Shown: in pieces, positions 1-11,020 of the stretch
Layout of the letters: every line of letters starts with the position of its first letter
Position numbering within the stretch: position 1 is the first letter of the stretch
NCBI GenBank assembly: GCA_963921935.1
Contig: OY998175.1
Coordinates: forward strand, 226,818,122-226,882,121
Direction of reading: 5' to 3'
Origin: Galeruca laticollis
Lineage: Eukaryota; Arthropoda; Insecta; Coleoptera; Chrysomelidae
Length of the DNA: 64,000 nt
Notes under the pieces: model-generated
What the model saw: the letters and a program-made list of their open reading frames with translations, nothing else
Databases searched by the model: none
Told to the model about the DNA's origin: nothing
Position numbers and translations under genes: made by a program

Positions 1-2
1 TT

Positions 3-380
3 TCATTAGCCATTTATAAGAAGGGACCACGAGCATATACTTTTTTAAAACGTTTTATAGCTTTGCCCAGTAAATCTACTTTACAGTCACTTCTAAGATC
101 AGTGCCATTTGAAACTGGAATTAATAAAGCAATTTTTGATAAGCTTAAAGAAAAGGTTGTCAAAATGAAGCAGATAGATAAAAATTGTGTCCTCTTATTT
201 GATGAAATAGCTTTAAAAGAACAATTGACAAACGAACTCTTTGCAAAAAATCATATAAATTTTGATTGGTTCACTTGTCGAGAACATAAATCATACGTAT
301 TTTCTCAACTCATAAAAGTTTGTGCCCCCTTATTAATTAAAAAATATAATGATGGTAAGAGGACTAACAAACAAAAATAA
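3..380 (+). pseudogene. P-type (THAP9-like) transposase fragment, internally deleted
   Basis: The frame is open from the window edge (base 3) to a TAA at 378-380, 125 codons. The first ~85 residues look like the stretch of P-type/THAP9 transposases that leads into the RNase H-like catalytic fold: GPRAYTFLKR, LPSKSTLQ, VPFETGINKA and VLLFDEIALK, whose Asp fits the first catalytic acid. Directly after LTNE the protein switches to FDWFTCREHKSYV, which resembles the extreme C-terminus of these transposases. The rest of the catalytic domain and the GTP-binding insertion are absent, and I see no GT-AG pair that would explain the jump, so I read it as an internal deletion derivative. The 5' part lies outside the window. 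Family assignment rests on motif recognition only. Confidence 0.55.
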
Positions 381-1399
381 TTATTATTTTTTGGTAACAA
401 TGTACTGCGTTTAATTTTTTTTGTTTCAGACCTGTTCCTGTCTTCATGTAAAGGGGAATCTACTTTTTATTAAAATATTTGATGTAATATTGGATAAACT
501 TTCTTTAGTATAATGCTGTAATTTGAGTAGAAATATGTAATTTTGTGATTAATAATAATAATGTAACTGTATGGTGAATTAATGATATAGATAATAATAG
601 TTTTTTCATGTTTTGTGTTACCAATTTGAAACATTATTCAAGCTAGTGTGACATTTTTACTTTTAGTTTTCGCTAAGTATATGTTTATGTTGTGTATTTA
701 TACAACTGTAGGTTTCCTCTGATTTACATGTTTTGTCTTTTTAATTAATTTAAAGAAAGTAAATGTGAAGTTAAAAAGTTAACAAAAGGTGAGAGCAGGG
801 CAGCTATGGGGATGGCGGAGGCTGCAATAGAATTTTTTTGATAAATGTACAGTCGTATAAATGCCTATTTATAGTGCGTGTGGTAGGAAAAATAACTTTG
901 AAAATAAAATTGTGTGGAAACACTGTTAAGTGATATTAGAATAATTGTTCTAATAATAGGAGATATTATTGCACATCTAAATTTTTTGATTATTGTAACT
1001 GATAATTTAATCAGATGTTTTTGTACTTTTATATTATCGCTAACTATTAGAATAAGAATTTTAAAGTTATCAATGTAATAACATGTATAAATAACAGATC
1101 TATGTATAGTAAACAAATATTTTATTAATTTGTTTTCATATTATGTGTAAGTTAATAAAAATTTTAAACGTGTGCTGTTTTATTATTTATTACCTAAATT
1201 ATTTGTCTCAAAATTGTTTATTATTATTATTTCATTACAAAAATGAAATATAATTTTTTGGAATGAAATAATTATATAATAAACAAGTTTAAAACAAACT
1301 GTTAAATTTACCTACCCATAATCCAAACTACCAAATTTAAATATCCCGCCTATAAGAATTAGTTCTGTTCCCCGCTAGGGGTTCGCTGAGATCGACGCG
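381..1399. other. AT-rich stretch without recognisable gene
   Basis: Very AT-rich sequence with frequent stops in all frames. It may include the 3' end of the P-type element and unrelated intergenic DNA. I see no repeat boundary, RNA gene or conserved motif. Confidence 0.5.
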
Positions 1400-1836
1400 A
1401 TGTTAGATGTTTATATGGGAACGGACACTCTCTTATATGTTTATTTCTCTATGTTGGTCACTTTCGGCTGGAAAGCAGTCTCCCAAAAACTCTTGGGATC
1501 TGTCACTATCATTCGTCTATCGGCGTCAGCGACAGTTGAACTATTAAAGGAACACTTCCTTGATAACTTTAAGGGTATATGGGACAACGCAGATGGTTGT
1601 AGGCCTGCCAAGGAACTGTTGCAGTATCCGGACAGCAAAGTAGCCAAAAAATAAGTGACTATGAACCAACGAACAGCCACGAGTACTCTGACTATTCACT
1701 ACCACCTACGAAAACACGTCCACAGACATTATGAAGGCGACGTTATCGCCTACTTTGAACAAGATGGTTGGATGAAGAGCTAGAAGGAAGTCTGAATTTC
1801 AGAAGGATGCACAATGAGCCAATTGTGGCATAATTG
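1400..1836 (+). pseudogene. LINE C-terminal fragment (RNase H tail and TGH-type region)
   Basis: A decayed fragment. The frame at 1400-1654 ends in IWDNADGCRPAKELL, a pattern typical of the segment just after RNase H in insect non-LTR retrotransposons (W-x-x-A/S-x-GCRQAK). After a frame change near 1655 the translation gives TIHYHLRKHVH, which fits the TGH-x-x-L-x-x-H motif before the C-terminal Cys-His region of such elements. The local GC content is higher than its surroundings, as expected for a former coding insert. There is no RT and no 3' tail. The open frame on the opposite strand (1441-1680) is a shadow. Confidence 0.35.
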
Positions 1837-2139
1837 CTGTGGGGTCACACACTCATCAAATTCTTTCAGATACAGATAACGAATGACGGCTTGTGCAATG
1901 AACCATGATCTTTTTTTTTTCGAATTAATTGCAATAATTTAGAGTAAACGAGGAAGTTTCTACTCGCATCGATATTTTTCATTCCAACCTTGTTACCGAA
2001 TGTACTAATTCGATAATGGCAACCAGAATTGAATCCATAATTGATAGATTCATATAGAAAGAACAAAATAGTGTTTTAAATGAAACTCACGGTTTCTAGT
2101 TAACTCCACAATATAATAAAAGTTATTGAAAATTCTAAA

Positions 2140-2184
2140 AAAATTACAATTGTTTCGATAAATCAATATCATCGTCAGAATGAC
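2140..2184 (-). ncRNA. Hammerhead ribozyme motif of PLE-1
   Basis: On the minus strand the core reads CTGACGA (2172-2178), a stem-II hairpin GATA...TATC, GAAA (2153-2156), a very short stem III CAATTG (2147-2152) and a UA dinucleotide at the cleavage position. This is the minimal hammerhead layout known from Penelope-like elements. The related copy at 26046-26090 has the canonical UC at the cleavage site, so this copy probably carries a substitution there. Stem I is short and weak. Confidence 0.6.
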
Positions 2185-2525
2185 AGAGGTTACATTTCAT
2201 TTGATGCCTACCTGATGTTAGTAGTTATTTTTGGCTAGACCAAGAAGTGACCTAACTTGTGATTGACTTAATATATGTTTATAGAAAAAAGAAGAAGATG
2301 TGATATTACAAATATTGAAGCTTAGATATTATTAGCCCTATGGTGATATCCTGGATATCATTTTTCCAATTAAGATCAGTATAACTGTGCAATGATATAG
2401 AAAACCAGGAAAACTATATCTGCTGATCTTATCAATTATCACTTAAGAAGACAGTTTATTAGTGGAGAACTCCCTAGATTTAACTGTTCATTGACAACTT
2501 CATATTGTGGGTTTCTTAAATGTCT

Positions 2526-4560
2526 TCAAATTTCCAATTCTTCAAGGAAAACGAGTTCTTGTTTCTTTTCACAAATATGCAGCACTTCTAGTTTTGTGTT
2601 AGGTGTCAATGAATGATTGGTAAGTAGATGTTTTGCGTAGTGGGATTTATCTGGTTTTTTTAATCTGTATGCTTGTAATTGTTCACTGTATCGAATTCCA
2701 AAATTCCTAAGGGTCTGACCCAAATAGACAGCATTACATTCTGGACATCTGAGTTTATATATACCTGACTTCTTTAATAGTGGTATTTTTGTTTTTACAT
2801 TTAACAATTTTGTACTAACGTTACTTTCTGTTTAAAAAAAACTGTTGTATTCGTTGCTGAAGATATTATCTTTGAAATATTATTAGAAATATTTCCTGCA
2901 TATGTGATGGTTTTATAACTTCTTATTTCATCAGCTTGTTTAGGAAATATTAGTTGTAATTCCAATTTTTCCTCTTTCTTACTAATTAGTTTATTCATCA
3001 TATCTAATGGATAACCGTTGGATGTTGCTATTTGTCTCATTTTATTGATCTCTCTATCAAAATTACATTTGTTCATAGGAACTGAAAAAGCTCTATGTAT
3101 CATTGAATTATATGCCGCTAGTCTGTGTGACATAGGGTGATTGGAATTGAATGGAATTGTCACATCAGTCTGTGTTGGTTTTCGGTAAACTGAATAATCA
3201 AGTACATTATTAACTCTTTGAATTTTCAAATCCAGAAAATTGATTGAGCTATTTTCTTCAATTTCTAATGTAAATTCAATTTTTGGGTGTAAATTATTGA
3301 TGTGGTTGAAAAATACATCTAATTGTCGTTCACTACCCATAAAACAAGCTAATATTTGATCTACATATCTATACCAAAATAAAATATTTTTCGAAATATT
3401 ACTTTTAAAGATCGTTCTTTCTAAATTGTCCATAAAAATGTTTGCTAAAATAGGTGATATATTGGTAAACTTTCATTTTGAATATATATCTTATTGTCAA
3501 AAGTGAAATAATTCTGATTAATGCATACATCAAATAAATTAAGTATATCTGATATTATTCCTAGATTAATATTTTTATCTTCTAGTAATTTTCTTGCAAG
3601 TATTAGACATTCTTTAGGAGGAATTTTAGTGAACATATTAGTTACATCGAACGAAATGAGTTTATAGTTATCTTGCAAGTGAATTGCTTTCAACTTTTTG
3701 ATTAGTTCTATTAAATTTCTAATTGAGTACTGACATTCATATCCGTAACTATTGAGTATATTGTTGAGCTTTTTTGCTAATATATTATTAGGAGCATTAA
3801 CATAAGAAACTACAAGTCTAATTGGTTTCGTTATTTTATGTAATTTAACGGTTCCATATAATTGTGGACAATGAGGATTCTTATGTATGATAGACCTTTT
3901 ATCACTTATAAGATAATTTGAATTATTAACAATATCCCTTACATTATTAGAAATCTTTTTTGTTGAGTCTGCTTTAAGAACTTTTATATCGCTAGATTCT
4001 ATAAAGTTATATATTTTGGAATTGTAATTTTCAGTCGTCAAAATGACAGTTGTGTTTCCCTTATCAGATTTTGTAACTGTTAGGTTATTATTATCTTCTA
4101 TCTTCTTTTTTATTGCATTTAAAACTGTAATGTCATTTTTTGTTTGAGATTTAACTTTTGAAGATTTAATATTTTTGATTAAATTGGCAATTTTTAATTT
4201 CTCATAAAAAAAATTATTTGAATTAGATTTTAAAGCTATTTCTGACTCTGTAGCTATAATTTGTTTAATATTATTCATAAATTTTGGTGGTATGCTGTAC
4301 TTCAAACCTTTATTTAAAAATTCTATTTCACTATCTGTAAAATTAGTGTCTGAAAGTTTTTCAAATCGTGGTGCAAAGTGTGTTGGTATGTAGGTACTTA
4401 CAGTTTCATGATGTTTTCAGTATTGAACTTTATGTTGTGTGTGTTCAAGATTCTGTAGCTTCTTATCTTGTTTCTTAAATTTCTTATGCTTCATCGTGCT
4501 GACACTTTCTCTAATTTTGTCATCCAAACAGTCAAATTCTACTGGATGTAATTGGACTGT
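2526..4560 (-). pseudogene. PLE-1 reverse transcriptase / GIY-YIG polyprotein, frameshifted
   Basis: Three minus-strand frames make up one former protein: 4305-3445 (RT N-terminal half, with LYGTVKLHK and RLVVSYVNAP), 3433-2801 (RT C-terminal half, with SINFLDLKI and YRKPTQTD) and 2807-2526 (GIY-YIG). The GIY-YIG domain shows KSGIYKLRCPECNAVYLGQT followed by R-x3-SEQLQAYR and H-x3-LL-x3-H. The catalytic RT motif is YVDQ instead of the usual YVDD, which predicts loss of polymerase activity. A short deletion around 3440 removes the turn between NESLP and SPILANIF and changes frame. Upstream, recognisable coding sequence continues to about 4560 with a stop near 4430. Confidence 0.8.
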
Positions 4561-4694
4561 GAGTTCTCAATGTACAACTTTTATGTAGTTGTCTAAGGAG
4601 TCTCTAACTTTGAACCATTTCTTACATTCTGCTTTTATCCAAACTCGTTGAGCACATTTTATAGCTTTTTGTGCTTGTGGTATTTTAGTGTGAC

Positions 4695-5226
4695 ATGAAA
4701 CTGTTGTATTCGTTGCTGAAGATATTATCTTTGAAATATTATTAGAAATATTTCCTGTATATGTGATGGTTTTATAAGTTTTTATTTCATCAGCTTGTTT
4801 AGGAAATATTAGTTGTAATTCCACTTTTTCCTCTTTTTTACTAATTAGCTTATTTATCATATCTAATGGATACCCGTTGGATGTTGCTATTTGTCTAATT
4901 GTATTAATCTCTCTATTAAAATTACATTTGTTCATAGGAACTGAAAATGCTCTATGTATCATTGAATTATATGCCGCTAGTCTGTGTGACATAGGGTGAT
5001 TGGAATTGAATGGAATTGTCACATCAGTCTGTGTTGGTTTTCGGTAAATTGAATAATCAAGTACATTATTAACTCTTTGAATTTTTAAATCAAGAGAATT
5101 GATTGAGCTATTTTGTTCAATTTCTAATGTAAATTTAATTTTTGGGTGTAAATTATTGATGTGGTTGAAAAAAACATCCAATTGTCGTTCACTACCCACC
5201 CATAAAACAAGCTAATATGTCATCTA
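4695..5226 (-). repeat. Partial tandem copy of the PLE-1 RT segment
   Basis: This minus-strand stretch repeats 2835-3375 of PLE-1 almost base for base (for example GSERQLDVFFNHIN and NKCNFNREIN), in the same orientation and directly upstream of the main copy. It starts at the catalytic motif, read here as IDDILACF, so it keeps the Asp pair lost in the main copy. It ends abruptly after SSATNTTV, where it fuses to the 5' coding segment of the main copy. It lacks GIY-YIG and a 3' end. Confidence 0.75.
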
Positions 5227-6204
5227 TCAATATTTTGTTAAAGCAAGTTGGCTCAAATCGTAATATTTTCAATTCAAACACTACCATACCTGAATGTACA
5301 ATTTCATTCAAAGATAAACTAAGACGAGACAATTCAAACGCTCTGTGCTTCTCCACGTTCGTAAAAAGGTTTTTTTAATGACTTTTGTATCCAGATATAA
5401 CCGAGAGTAAATATTTTTCACAAGAGAACAAAATTCATCAATCAACACTACACTGAATCTTTAACAGGAACACTGACAGTAAATAATGCTGACTTTGCTG
5501 AAAAAAATGAACGAGTATGATTAGTGGAAAAACCATTAATAAAACACAAAAACGAAGTGTCAAACTTTTTGATTCATTCTTTTTTGTGCGACTATTAATT
5601 AATAATTAGCTTAGTGGCTCTAAACATTATATTTTCGGACGTATGAAAGTGATAGAAAGGAAATTGAACCCATTAAACGATGTTTTTGAGTCTAGACTGA
5701 ACTTCGCTTACAAAGGCGGATATTGTAAACATATATAGTGTGGAAATAAAATAGCGGAGAGTATTTTTGTCATATTCTGCATATTTTTATTGCAGTAAAA
5801 TTACACAGGATTTTTTTAAAGTATCTAACTAGTAATTACAACTTGAGTTTTAGAACTTGAATGGCATATTGCTACCTTCCGGAAAGACTGGCACAACTCT
5901 AAAAAATCCGTTGTTTAGTTGTCTACTGCATTCATTATAGAATATTATCTACTATTACCCGAAAAATGAGCACAACTATAATATAAATATTAACCGCTGT
6001 GCGTCACTGTCACGAAATGTCACTACTCCAAATCTCCCCATTTTTACTGCGCAAGACTGTCCCATTACAGTTTCAGTTCAGTCGTGCGGCGACACTTTTT
6101 TATTCGGTAAAAAACGTCTGAAAATAAAAAATACCGTATCTGTTTCTTGAGAGTTTTAGAAAAAATCGTCACAACTTAAATTGTGTCAGTTTACCGTAAA
6201 GTAA
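5227..6204. other. No gene recognised
   Basis: AT-rich sequence between PLE-1 and the Gypsy A LTR. No open frame of note, tandem repeat or RNA gene. The last bases before the LTR are GTAA, discussed under Gypsy B. Confidence 0.5.
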
Positions 6205-6696
6205 TGTTACGACCTCGCACACCGAAGTAGATACTAAGTACGGTCCTGTAACCTTATATTAACGGAATTAAAAAAATGGCGAGCGCGTCGAATTATGAGA
6301 AGGTCTATTGGGATTTTTTGTGACCGTTTTTATAGACATGTTCTCCGAAGATCTTTTAAGGATTGAGCCGGCATTTGAGAAATACCCCGAAAAGAAAATA
6401 ATATTCCAGAGAGGCGATTGTTTTTGCGTAAGCCGCAAACTAAAATTATCTAGAAAATAAGGCCACTTATATATAAAGGACCGACCAGCGGAATATGTTA
6501 GTATATGAAGTGATATCGTTATAAAAACAGCGAACAAGTGAATAGTGTAAGTAGTAAAGTGTTTATATAAATTAATGTGAGTAAATATATTGTGTATATA
6601 ATATAAATTTGTGAATAGTGAAGTGAACCTACCGTGTGTATGCATTTATCCCACCCGTTTAAATAAAAAATTTTAAAAAATGAGAAAAACATTGCA
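6205..6696 (+). repeat. 5' LTR of Gypsy A
   Basis: The LTR is read as TGTTACG...CATTGCA, 492 bp, by alignment with the two LTRs of Gypsy B. Shared landmarks are the GATTGTTTTTG...AAGCCGCAA segment, a TATATAAAGGACCGACCAG box that fits a core promoter, the ATACCGTGTGTATG...TTTATCCCACCCG segment and the terminal AGAAAAACATT. The open frame on the minus strand at 6268-6645 is a shadow. Confidence 0.8.
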
Positions 6697-6697
6697 T

Positions 6698-6715
6698 TGG
6701 TGTCAGAAGTGGGAT
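6698..6715 (+). other. tRNA-Leu-type primer-binding site of Gypsy A
   Basis: TGGTGTCAGAAGTGGGAT follows the LTR after one base. Its reverse complement, ATCCCACTTCTGACACCA, fits the 3' end of insect tRNA-Leu including CCA, so minus-strand synthesis was probably primed by tRNA-Leu. Confidence 0.7.
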
Positions 6716-6739
6716 AATATAAATAAATATCTACGTAAA

Positions 6740-8075
6740 AATGGCCAATAAACTAAGTGACTTGGAAGTGACTGAGCCAAAGGCAGAATTGTAAAATCGC
6801 GAGTTGGGAACGTCTGATAAGAAGAGTGAGTTAGTAGAAAGCCTTAAAGTGGCACTCGTGAGTGACGGCTTGGATTCAGAAACATTTCTACTAACATGGA
6901 CGACAATATTTCAACTATAAAGAGCAATATTTCCAGTATGATGAACGATATTTGTACTAATATGTACGAAAAGATTTCAACTATAAAGAGCGATATTTTC
7001 ACTATGAAGAACGATATTTCTACTAATATGGACAAGAAGACTTCCACTATGAAGAATGACATTTCTGCCGATATCTTATCGTTGAAAAATGACATTGCTG
7101 CTGACGTTGAGAATAAAATTTCGTTTCTTAAATCGGATATTGAGGATAAGATGACAACGATGGACGAGAAAATCGTGAATAAGATGACAACGATAAACGA
7201 GAAAATAAAATCAGACATAGAAAATAAGATGACAATGATAGACGAGAAAATAAAGGAATTAGAGAGAAATATGGCAGATTTAAGATCACAAGACACGCCA
7301 GCAGAAGAAAAGAAGATTGAGCATATAAAACCCTGCATGCCAGAAATAAACTCCAGGATAGAAGACATTGGCAGTTTTGCACGAGTCAAGGCCCCAACGT
7401 TCCACGGAAAGACATCGTGAACCAATTATGTGAAACAGTTTGAAGCAGCTGCTAGTGTGAATAATTGGTCCGACAGGGAGAAGGCTGTGAACTTAACTAT
7501 CGCGCTTATGGGAGATGCCTTAGATATACTCCTGATGATACCTCTGGAATAAACGGATGACTTCGAGCAGCTGAAGAAGAGGTTGGACATGCGATACGGT
7601 CACGAACATCTAGAACATTTGTACCAGTCCCAACTGAAGAACCGAAGGCAGAAATGCGACGAAGCCCTTCAAGAGTATGAAGTGGATATTGCCCGACTCG
7701 TTCGATTTGCTTATCCATCAGCACCAGAGAACATGATGGAATGTCTGGGCATCCAGGCCTTTATTGATGGCTTACGTGACCCCGATATGCAGAGCATGCT
7801 TCGTTTAGCCCATCCCAAAACATTTGTTGACGGATTGACAGCTGCTCTTGAATATGAAGCGGCAACGAAGGCTTCGGGTTATAACAAAGTTAGGACCATC
7901 CGAGAAGAAGGCGACGAGGACAGGTTTGACCAGATCGTCAACTTGATCTAAAATATGATGGACAAGAAGCAGAGAAAGATCAGATGCTGGAATCGTGGCG
8001 AGCTAGGGCATGTACGCAGTGCGTGTAAGCGCCCCAGAACTCCTGCAAGCCAAGAACCCCAGTCTCATGAAAACT
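6740..8075 (+). pseudogene. Gypsy A gag
   Basis: The ATG at 6740 opens a frame that matches the Gypsy B gag start (L-x-D/N-L...T-x-x-x-AEL...KSELVE), a SAP-like helical motif, but a stop appears after 18 codons. Downstream, 6896-7420 encodes a repetitive coiled-coil-like segment (NISTIKSNISS, NKMTTINEKI) and 7583-7951 the capsid-like part (RYGHEHLEHLYQSQL, QEYEVDIARLVRFAYP, MECLGIQAFIDGL). A zinc knuckle near 7982-8030 reads CWNRGELGHVRSAC, with Arg in place of the second Cys. Stops at 7418 and 7549 and in the knuckle region show decay. Confidence 0.75.
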
Positions 8076-8136
8076 AGAACTGGTCGGCTACGAGGGGGCA
8101 GCACCGACCCATGATCGTTCCAAAGACCCTCTCATA

Positions 8137-10449
8137 TTGATAGCTTCTCTCAGATGTCGCAACGACAGTGTATATATAGATGGCGAAATGAATGGCAAGA
8201 AATATACTTTGCTGGTAGACACTGGAGCAACTAGAAACATTATACGACCAGAGATAATAAGTTGGAAGAAGAAGATTTTACCAACGAGACTGAGACTGCA
8301 GACCGCCACGGGTGGCAGTGCTAATGATCACGGGAGACACAAATCCAATCGGGAATTTGCGCAGAAAAGTACACGCATATGAAAATCGTAGCTGGACTTT
8401 GGGAACAGAGCCATTAAAGTGGGTTCTGAAGATGTATTCCTTCATCCATAGGAAGGCAGCATGGTATTAGCAGCTGTACAGGAAGATACCGTTCTACCTA
8501 CACGAAGCGAAACCATTATAGTAGCGCGGCTACAGGAATCATGGAGGAAGATACACCGGTTATGATGGAGCCAAGGAACCACGACGAAGAAGTTGGCAAA
8601 GGAGTACTAGTTGGAAAAGAATTGGTTACGTCGACGAAGGATATCCTAGTACGATTGATAAACGTGAACGATTACCCAATTACCACCAAGAAGGAAACCA
8701 AGATTAGATCCTGCGTATCAGTGACGTCTATAGTTCGCCAAACAACGACCACTGACAATTCTAATGCCAGATTCGAACAAATTTTATCAGTATCTGGTAA
8801 ATCCTTGAATCGAGTTGAAAAAAAGAGAATGAGATAATTTCTCTTCCAGTATCGAGGCCTATTCGTACCAAAAGGAGAAAAGACTGGTAGTACATCAGCC
8901 GTCAAACACAAAATCGATATTGCTGAGGCCAAGCCAATAAGGCAATCAGCTCGAAGACTACCACGAGCGAAGAGAAGGAAGCTGAAAGAATAGTTAGAGA
9001 AATGGACGAAGAGAAAGTAATAGAACCATCTACTAGTCCATGGATGTCTCCAGTGGTGCTCGTCAAGAAAAAGGATGGAACTACGAGATTCTGTGTGGAC
9101 TATCGCTAGATGAACAACGTGACGAAGAAAAACAGCTATCCTCTGCCTCGAATCGACGATACACTAGACACTTTGGCCGGTAGAAACTGTTTTCCACCTT
9201 GGACCTGAAGTATGGTTATTGACAAGTAGAAATGGACCCAAAAGACAAATAGAAGACTGCTTTTATCACCGGATCTGGATAATGGGAATTCAATTTTATG
9301 CCATTCGGGCTCTGTAATGCGCCTGCGACATTTGAAAGACTCATGGAAAATGTCTTGAGAGTGTTGTCTTGGAAGACATGCCTGGTCTATTTGGATGAAA
9401 TGGTAGTACTGGGGAAGATATTTGACGAACACCTGAAGAATTCGGAAGACGTATTCAAACGACTCCAAGCTGCCCAGCTCATGTTAAACCCAAAGAAATG
9501 TCAGCTGTTCTGAAACCGAGTCAACTAGTGAGTGAGTGAGCAATGAAGGAGTATCAGTGGATCCAGATAAAATTGCTTCCATTCAGCAATGGCCGCAACC
9601 AACCGATAAACATCAAATTAGGAGCTTCCTTGGACTTTGCACATATTATTGAAGATTTATCAGGAAGTTTGGAGATATTGCTCAGCCTCTAACTCAACTT
9701 ACCGAAGAAGCAAGAGCTTTTCAATGGGACGAAGACTGTGTGAGAAAATTGATTCCATTCAGCAATGGCCGCAACCAACCGATAAACATCAAATTAGGAG
9801 TTTCCTTGGACTTCGCACATATTATAGAAGATTTATTAGGAAGTTTGGAGATATCATCAATCCTCTAACTCAACTTACCGAAGCAGCAAGAGCTTTTCAA
9901 TGGGACGAAGACTATTAAACGGCTTATGAAACCATGAAGAGGCATTTAACCACGGCGCCGATATTAGGATACCCATTACCAGAGGGAGACTTTATTCTTG
10001 ACACTGACGCAAGTAACGTAGGAATTCGAGGAGTGCTCTCACAGATCCAAGGGGGGCAAGAAAGGGTGCTGGGATATTTCAGTAAAGTCCTCTCCAAACC
10101 AGAACGAAACTACTGCGTCACAAGAAGAGAACTTTTGGCGGTAGTGAAGTCCGTGGAACACTTTCACCAGTATCTCTATGGTAGGAAGTTTTTAATCCGG
10201 ACTGATCATGCAGCACTCAAGTGGTTGATGCAGTTCAAGAATCTCGAGGACCAGATCGCTAGATGGATTGAACGACTTCAAGAGTACGATTTCAACATTG
10301 AACATCGAGCTGGTGTGAGTCACCGAAATGCCGACTCCCTGTCCACCAGACGGCCGTGCCCAACATACTGCTCCCACTGCAACAAGGCGGAATCTAGCGA
10401 AGCTGCAGTTTCAAGAACTACTGTAGTCAACGGCGATTCCTTAAACTAA
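8137..10449 (+). pseudogene. Gypsy A pol: protease, reverse transcriptase, RNase H
   Basis: Protease: LLVDTGATRNIIRPEI near 8210 has the DTGA active site, with the flap-like ATGGSA after it. Reverse transcriptase: 8995-9512 shows SPWMSPVVLVKKKDG, FCVDYR, FSTLDLKYGY, MPFGLCNAPATFERLM and YLDEMVVLG, where the second catalytic Asp of YLDD is Glu. RNase H: 9934-10449 has LGYPLPEGDFILDTDASN, RRELLAVVKSVEHF and RTDHAALKWL, with its key acids present, and ends in EHRAGVSHRNADSLS. At least five stops interrupt protease and RT, and a 176-bp duplication disrupts the junction before RNase H. The RNase H part alone remains open. Confidence 0.85.
9569..9920 (+). repeat. 176-bp tandem duplication inside Gypsy A pol
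   Basis: Two consecutive copies of the segment encoding SIQQWPQPTDKHQIRSFLGL through ARAFQWDEDY, with anchor TTCCATTCAGCAATGGCC at 9577 and again at 9753. The copies differ at several positions, so the duplication is not very recent. Confidence 0.85.
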
Positions 10450-10479
10450 TACATTCAAGAAACAGATTATACAGCTCAA

Positions 10480-11005
10480 ATCTATTATACCGGGAATGTA
10501 ATGCTCTGGATGTGAGACTATTTTACTTCTTATGCTTGAGTCCAAATATTTCAATAAAATCTCATGAATTAACAAGCCACGCATACCACACGCGAAATAG
10601 ATCATTGCACATTTTCCCGACAGTAACAAAAACGCTAAACCAACGATCGTTCTATTACCTATCCCTAAAAAGTTTTTATATACTTCCTGAGACAATTCGA
10701 TCCACTAAAGTAGTCCAAGATTCAAAAAATTTTTAAAAAAGTTCCTGTTAGAAGTACCAAGAAGCATCATATCCAATATTTTGTAATATCAATGCTTTCT
10801 TAGGTTCCTGAGTGTCATTACTGTATTATTGTTGTGTCTTTGTTTGTATATTTTCATCCATTATAATTATTTGTTTATCCGATTCATCCATTTTATATGT
10901 TTTATCTTATTAATTAATTCTCAAAACAAGTGCTTGAGTAGAACTTTATTCTTATTTTATTGTATTCTAATGTGATGTATCTATGTACTTATTTTTGAGA
11001 ATAAA
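10480..11005 (+). pseudogene. CR1/Jockey-like LINE 3' end
   Basis: The frame at 10512-10736 ends with HAYHTRNRSLHIFP, TLNQRSFYYLSLKSF and ILPETIRSTK. This matches the C-terminal pattern of CR1/Jockey-type LINE ORF2 proteins (Y-x-T-R-x4-L...QRSF-x-Y...W/Y-x-x-LP-x-x-I-R). A 3' untranslated region follows, ending GAGAATAAAT and a (TTA)n run. The LINE is 5' truncated at the junction with Gypsy A. The end of the plus-strand LINE at 54321-54357 (GACGAATAAATATTATT) is similar. Confidence 0.6.
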
Positions 11006-11020
11006 TTATTATTATTATTA
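11006..11020 (+). repeat. (TTA)n tail of LINE / 3' target flank of the R4/Dong-like LINE
   Basis: Five TTA units between the LINE 3' end and the 3' end (minus strand) of the R4/Dong-like element. Read on the minus strand it is (TAA)n immediately downstream of a short poly-A. Confidence 0.7.

Larger units (their letters stand above)
2070..4694 (-). mobile_element. Penelope-like element PLE-1, near complete, degenerate
   Basis: On the minus strand the order is a 5' coding segment, a reverse transcriptase of PLE type, a GIY-YIG endonuclease domain and a 3' region with a hammerhead ribozyme motif. The 3' region (2070-2525) is repeated with high similarity at 25978-26415, which helps fix the 3' boundary. 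The 5' boundary is set where the sequence changes into a second, partial RT copy at 4695. The element is dead: it has frameshifts near 3440 and 2805 and a substituted catalytic motif. Partial tandem copies in the same orientation, as here, are characteristic of Penelope-like elements. Confidence 0.8.
6205..10449 (+). mobile_element. Ty3/Gypsy element A, decayed, 3' truncated
   Basis: A plus-strand Gypsy element with 5' LTR, primer-binding site, gag, protease, reverse transcriptase and RNase H in canonical order. It stops just after RNase H, where a LINE 3' end begins; the integrase and its own 3' LTR are not attached. It is the same family as Gypsy B (40004-44084): the LTR, the primer-binding site, the SAP-like gag N-terminus and the RNase H tail all match. 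Many in-frame stops make it non-functional. The LTR fragment at 13121-13632 could be its displaced 3' LTR. Confidence 0.85.

Noticed and set aside
6896..7420. Repetitive ISxxMKxDI segment considered as a possible tandem-repeat or phase-variable gene
   Set aside because: It aligns with the coiled-coil part of the Gypsy B gag and sits between LTR and capsid-like sequence.
7128..7425. Minus-strand hydrophobic open frames
   Set aside because: Antisense to the gag coiled coil; hydrophobicity results from complementing Lys/Asn/Asp codons.
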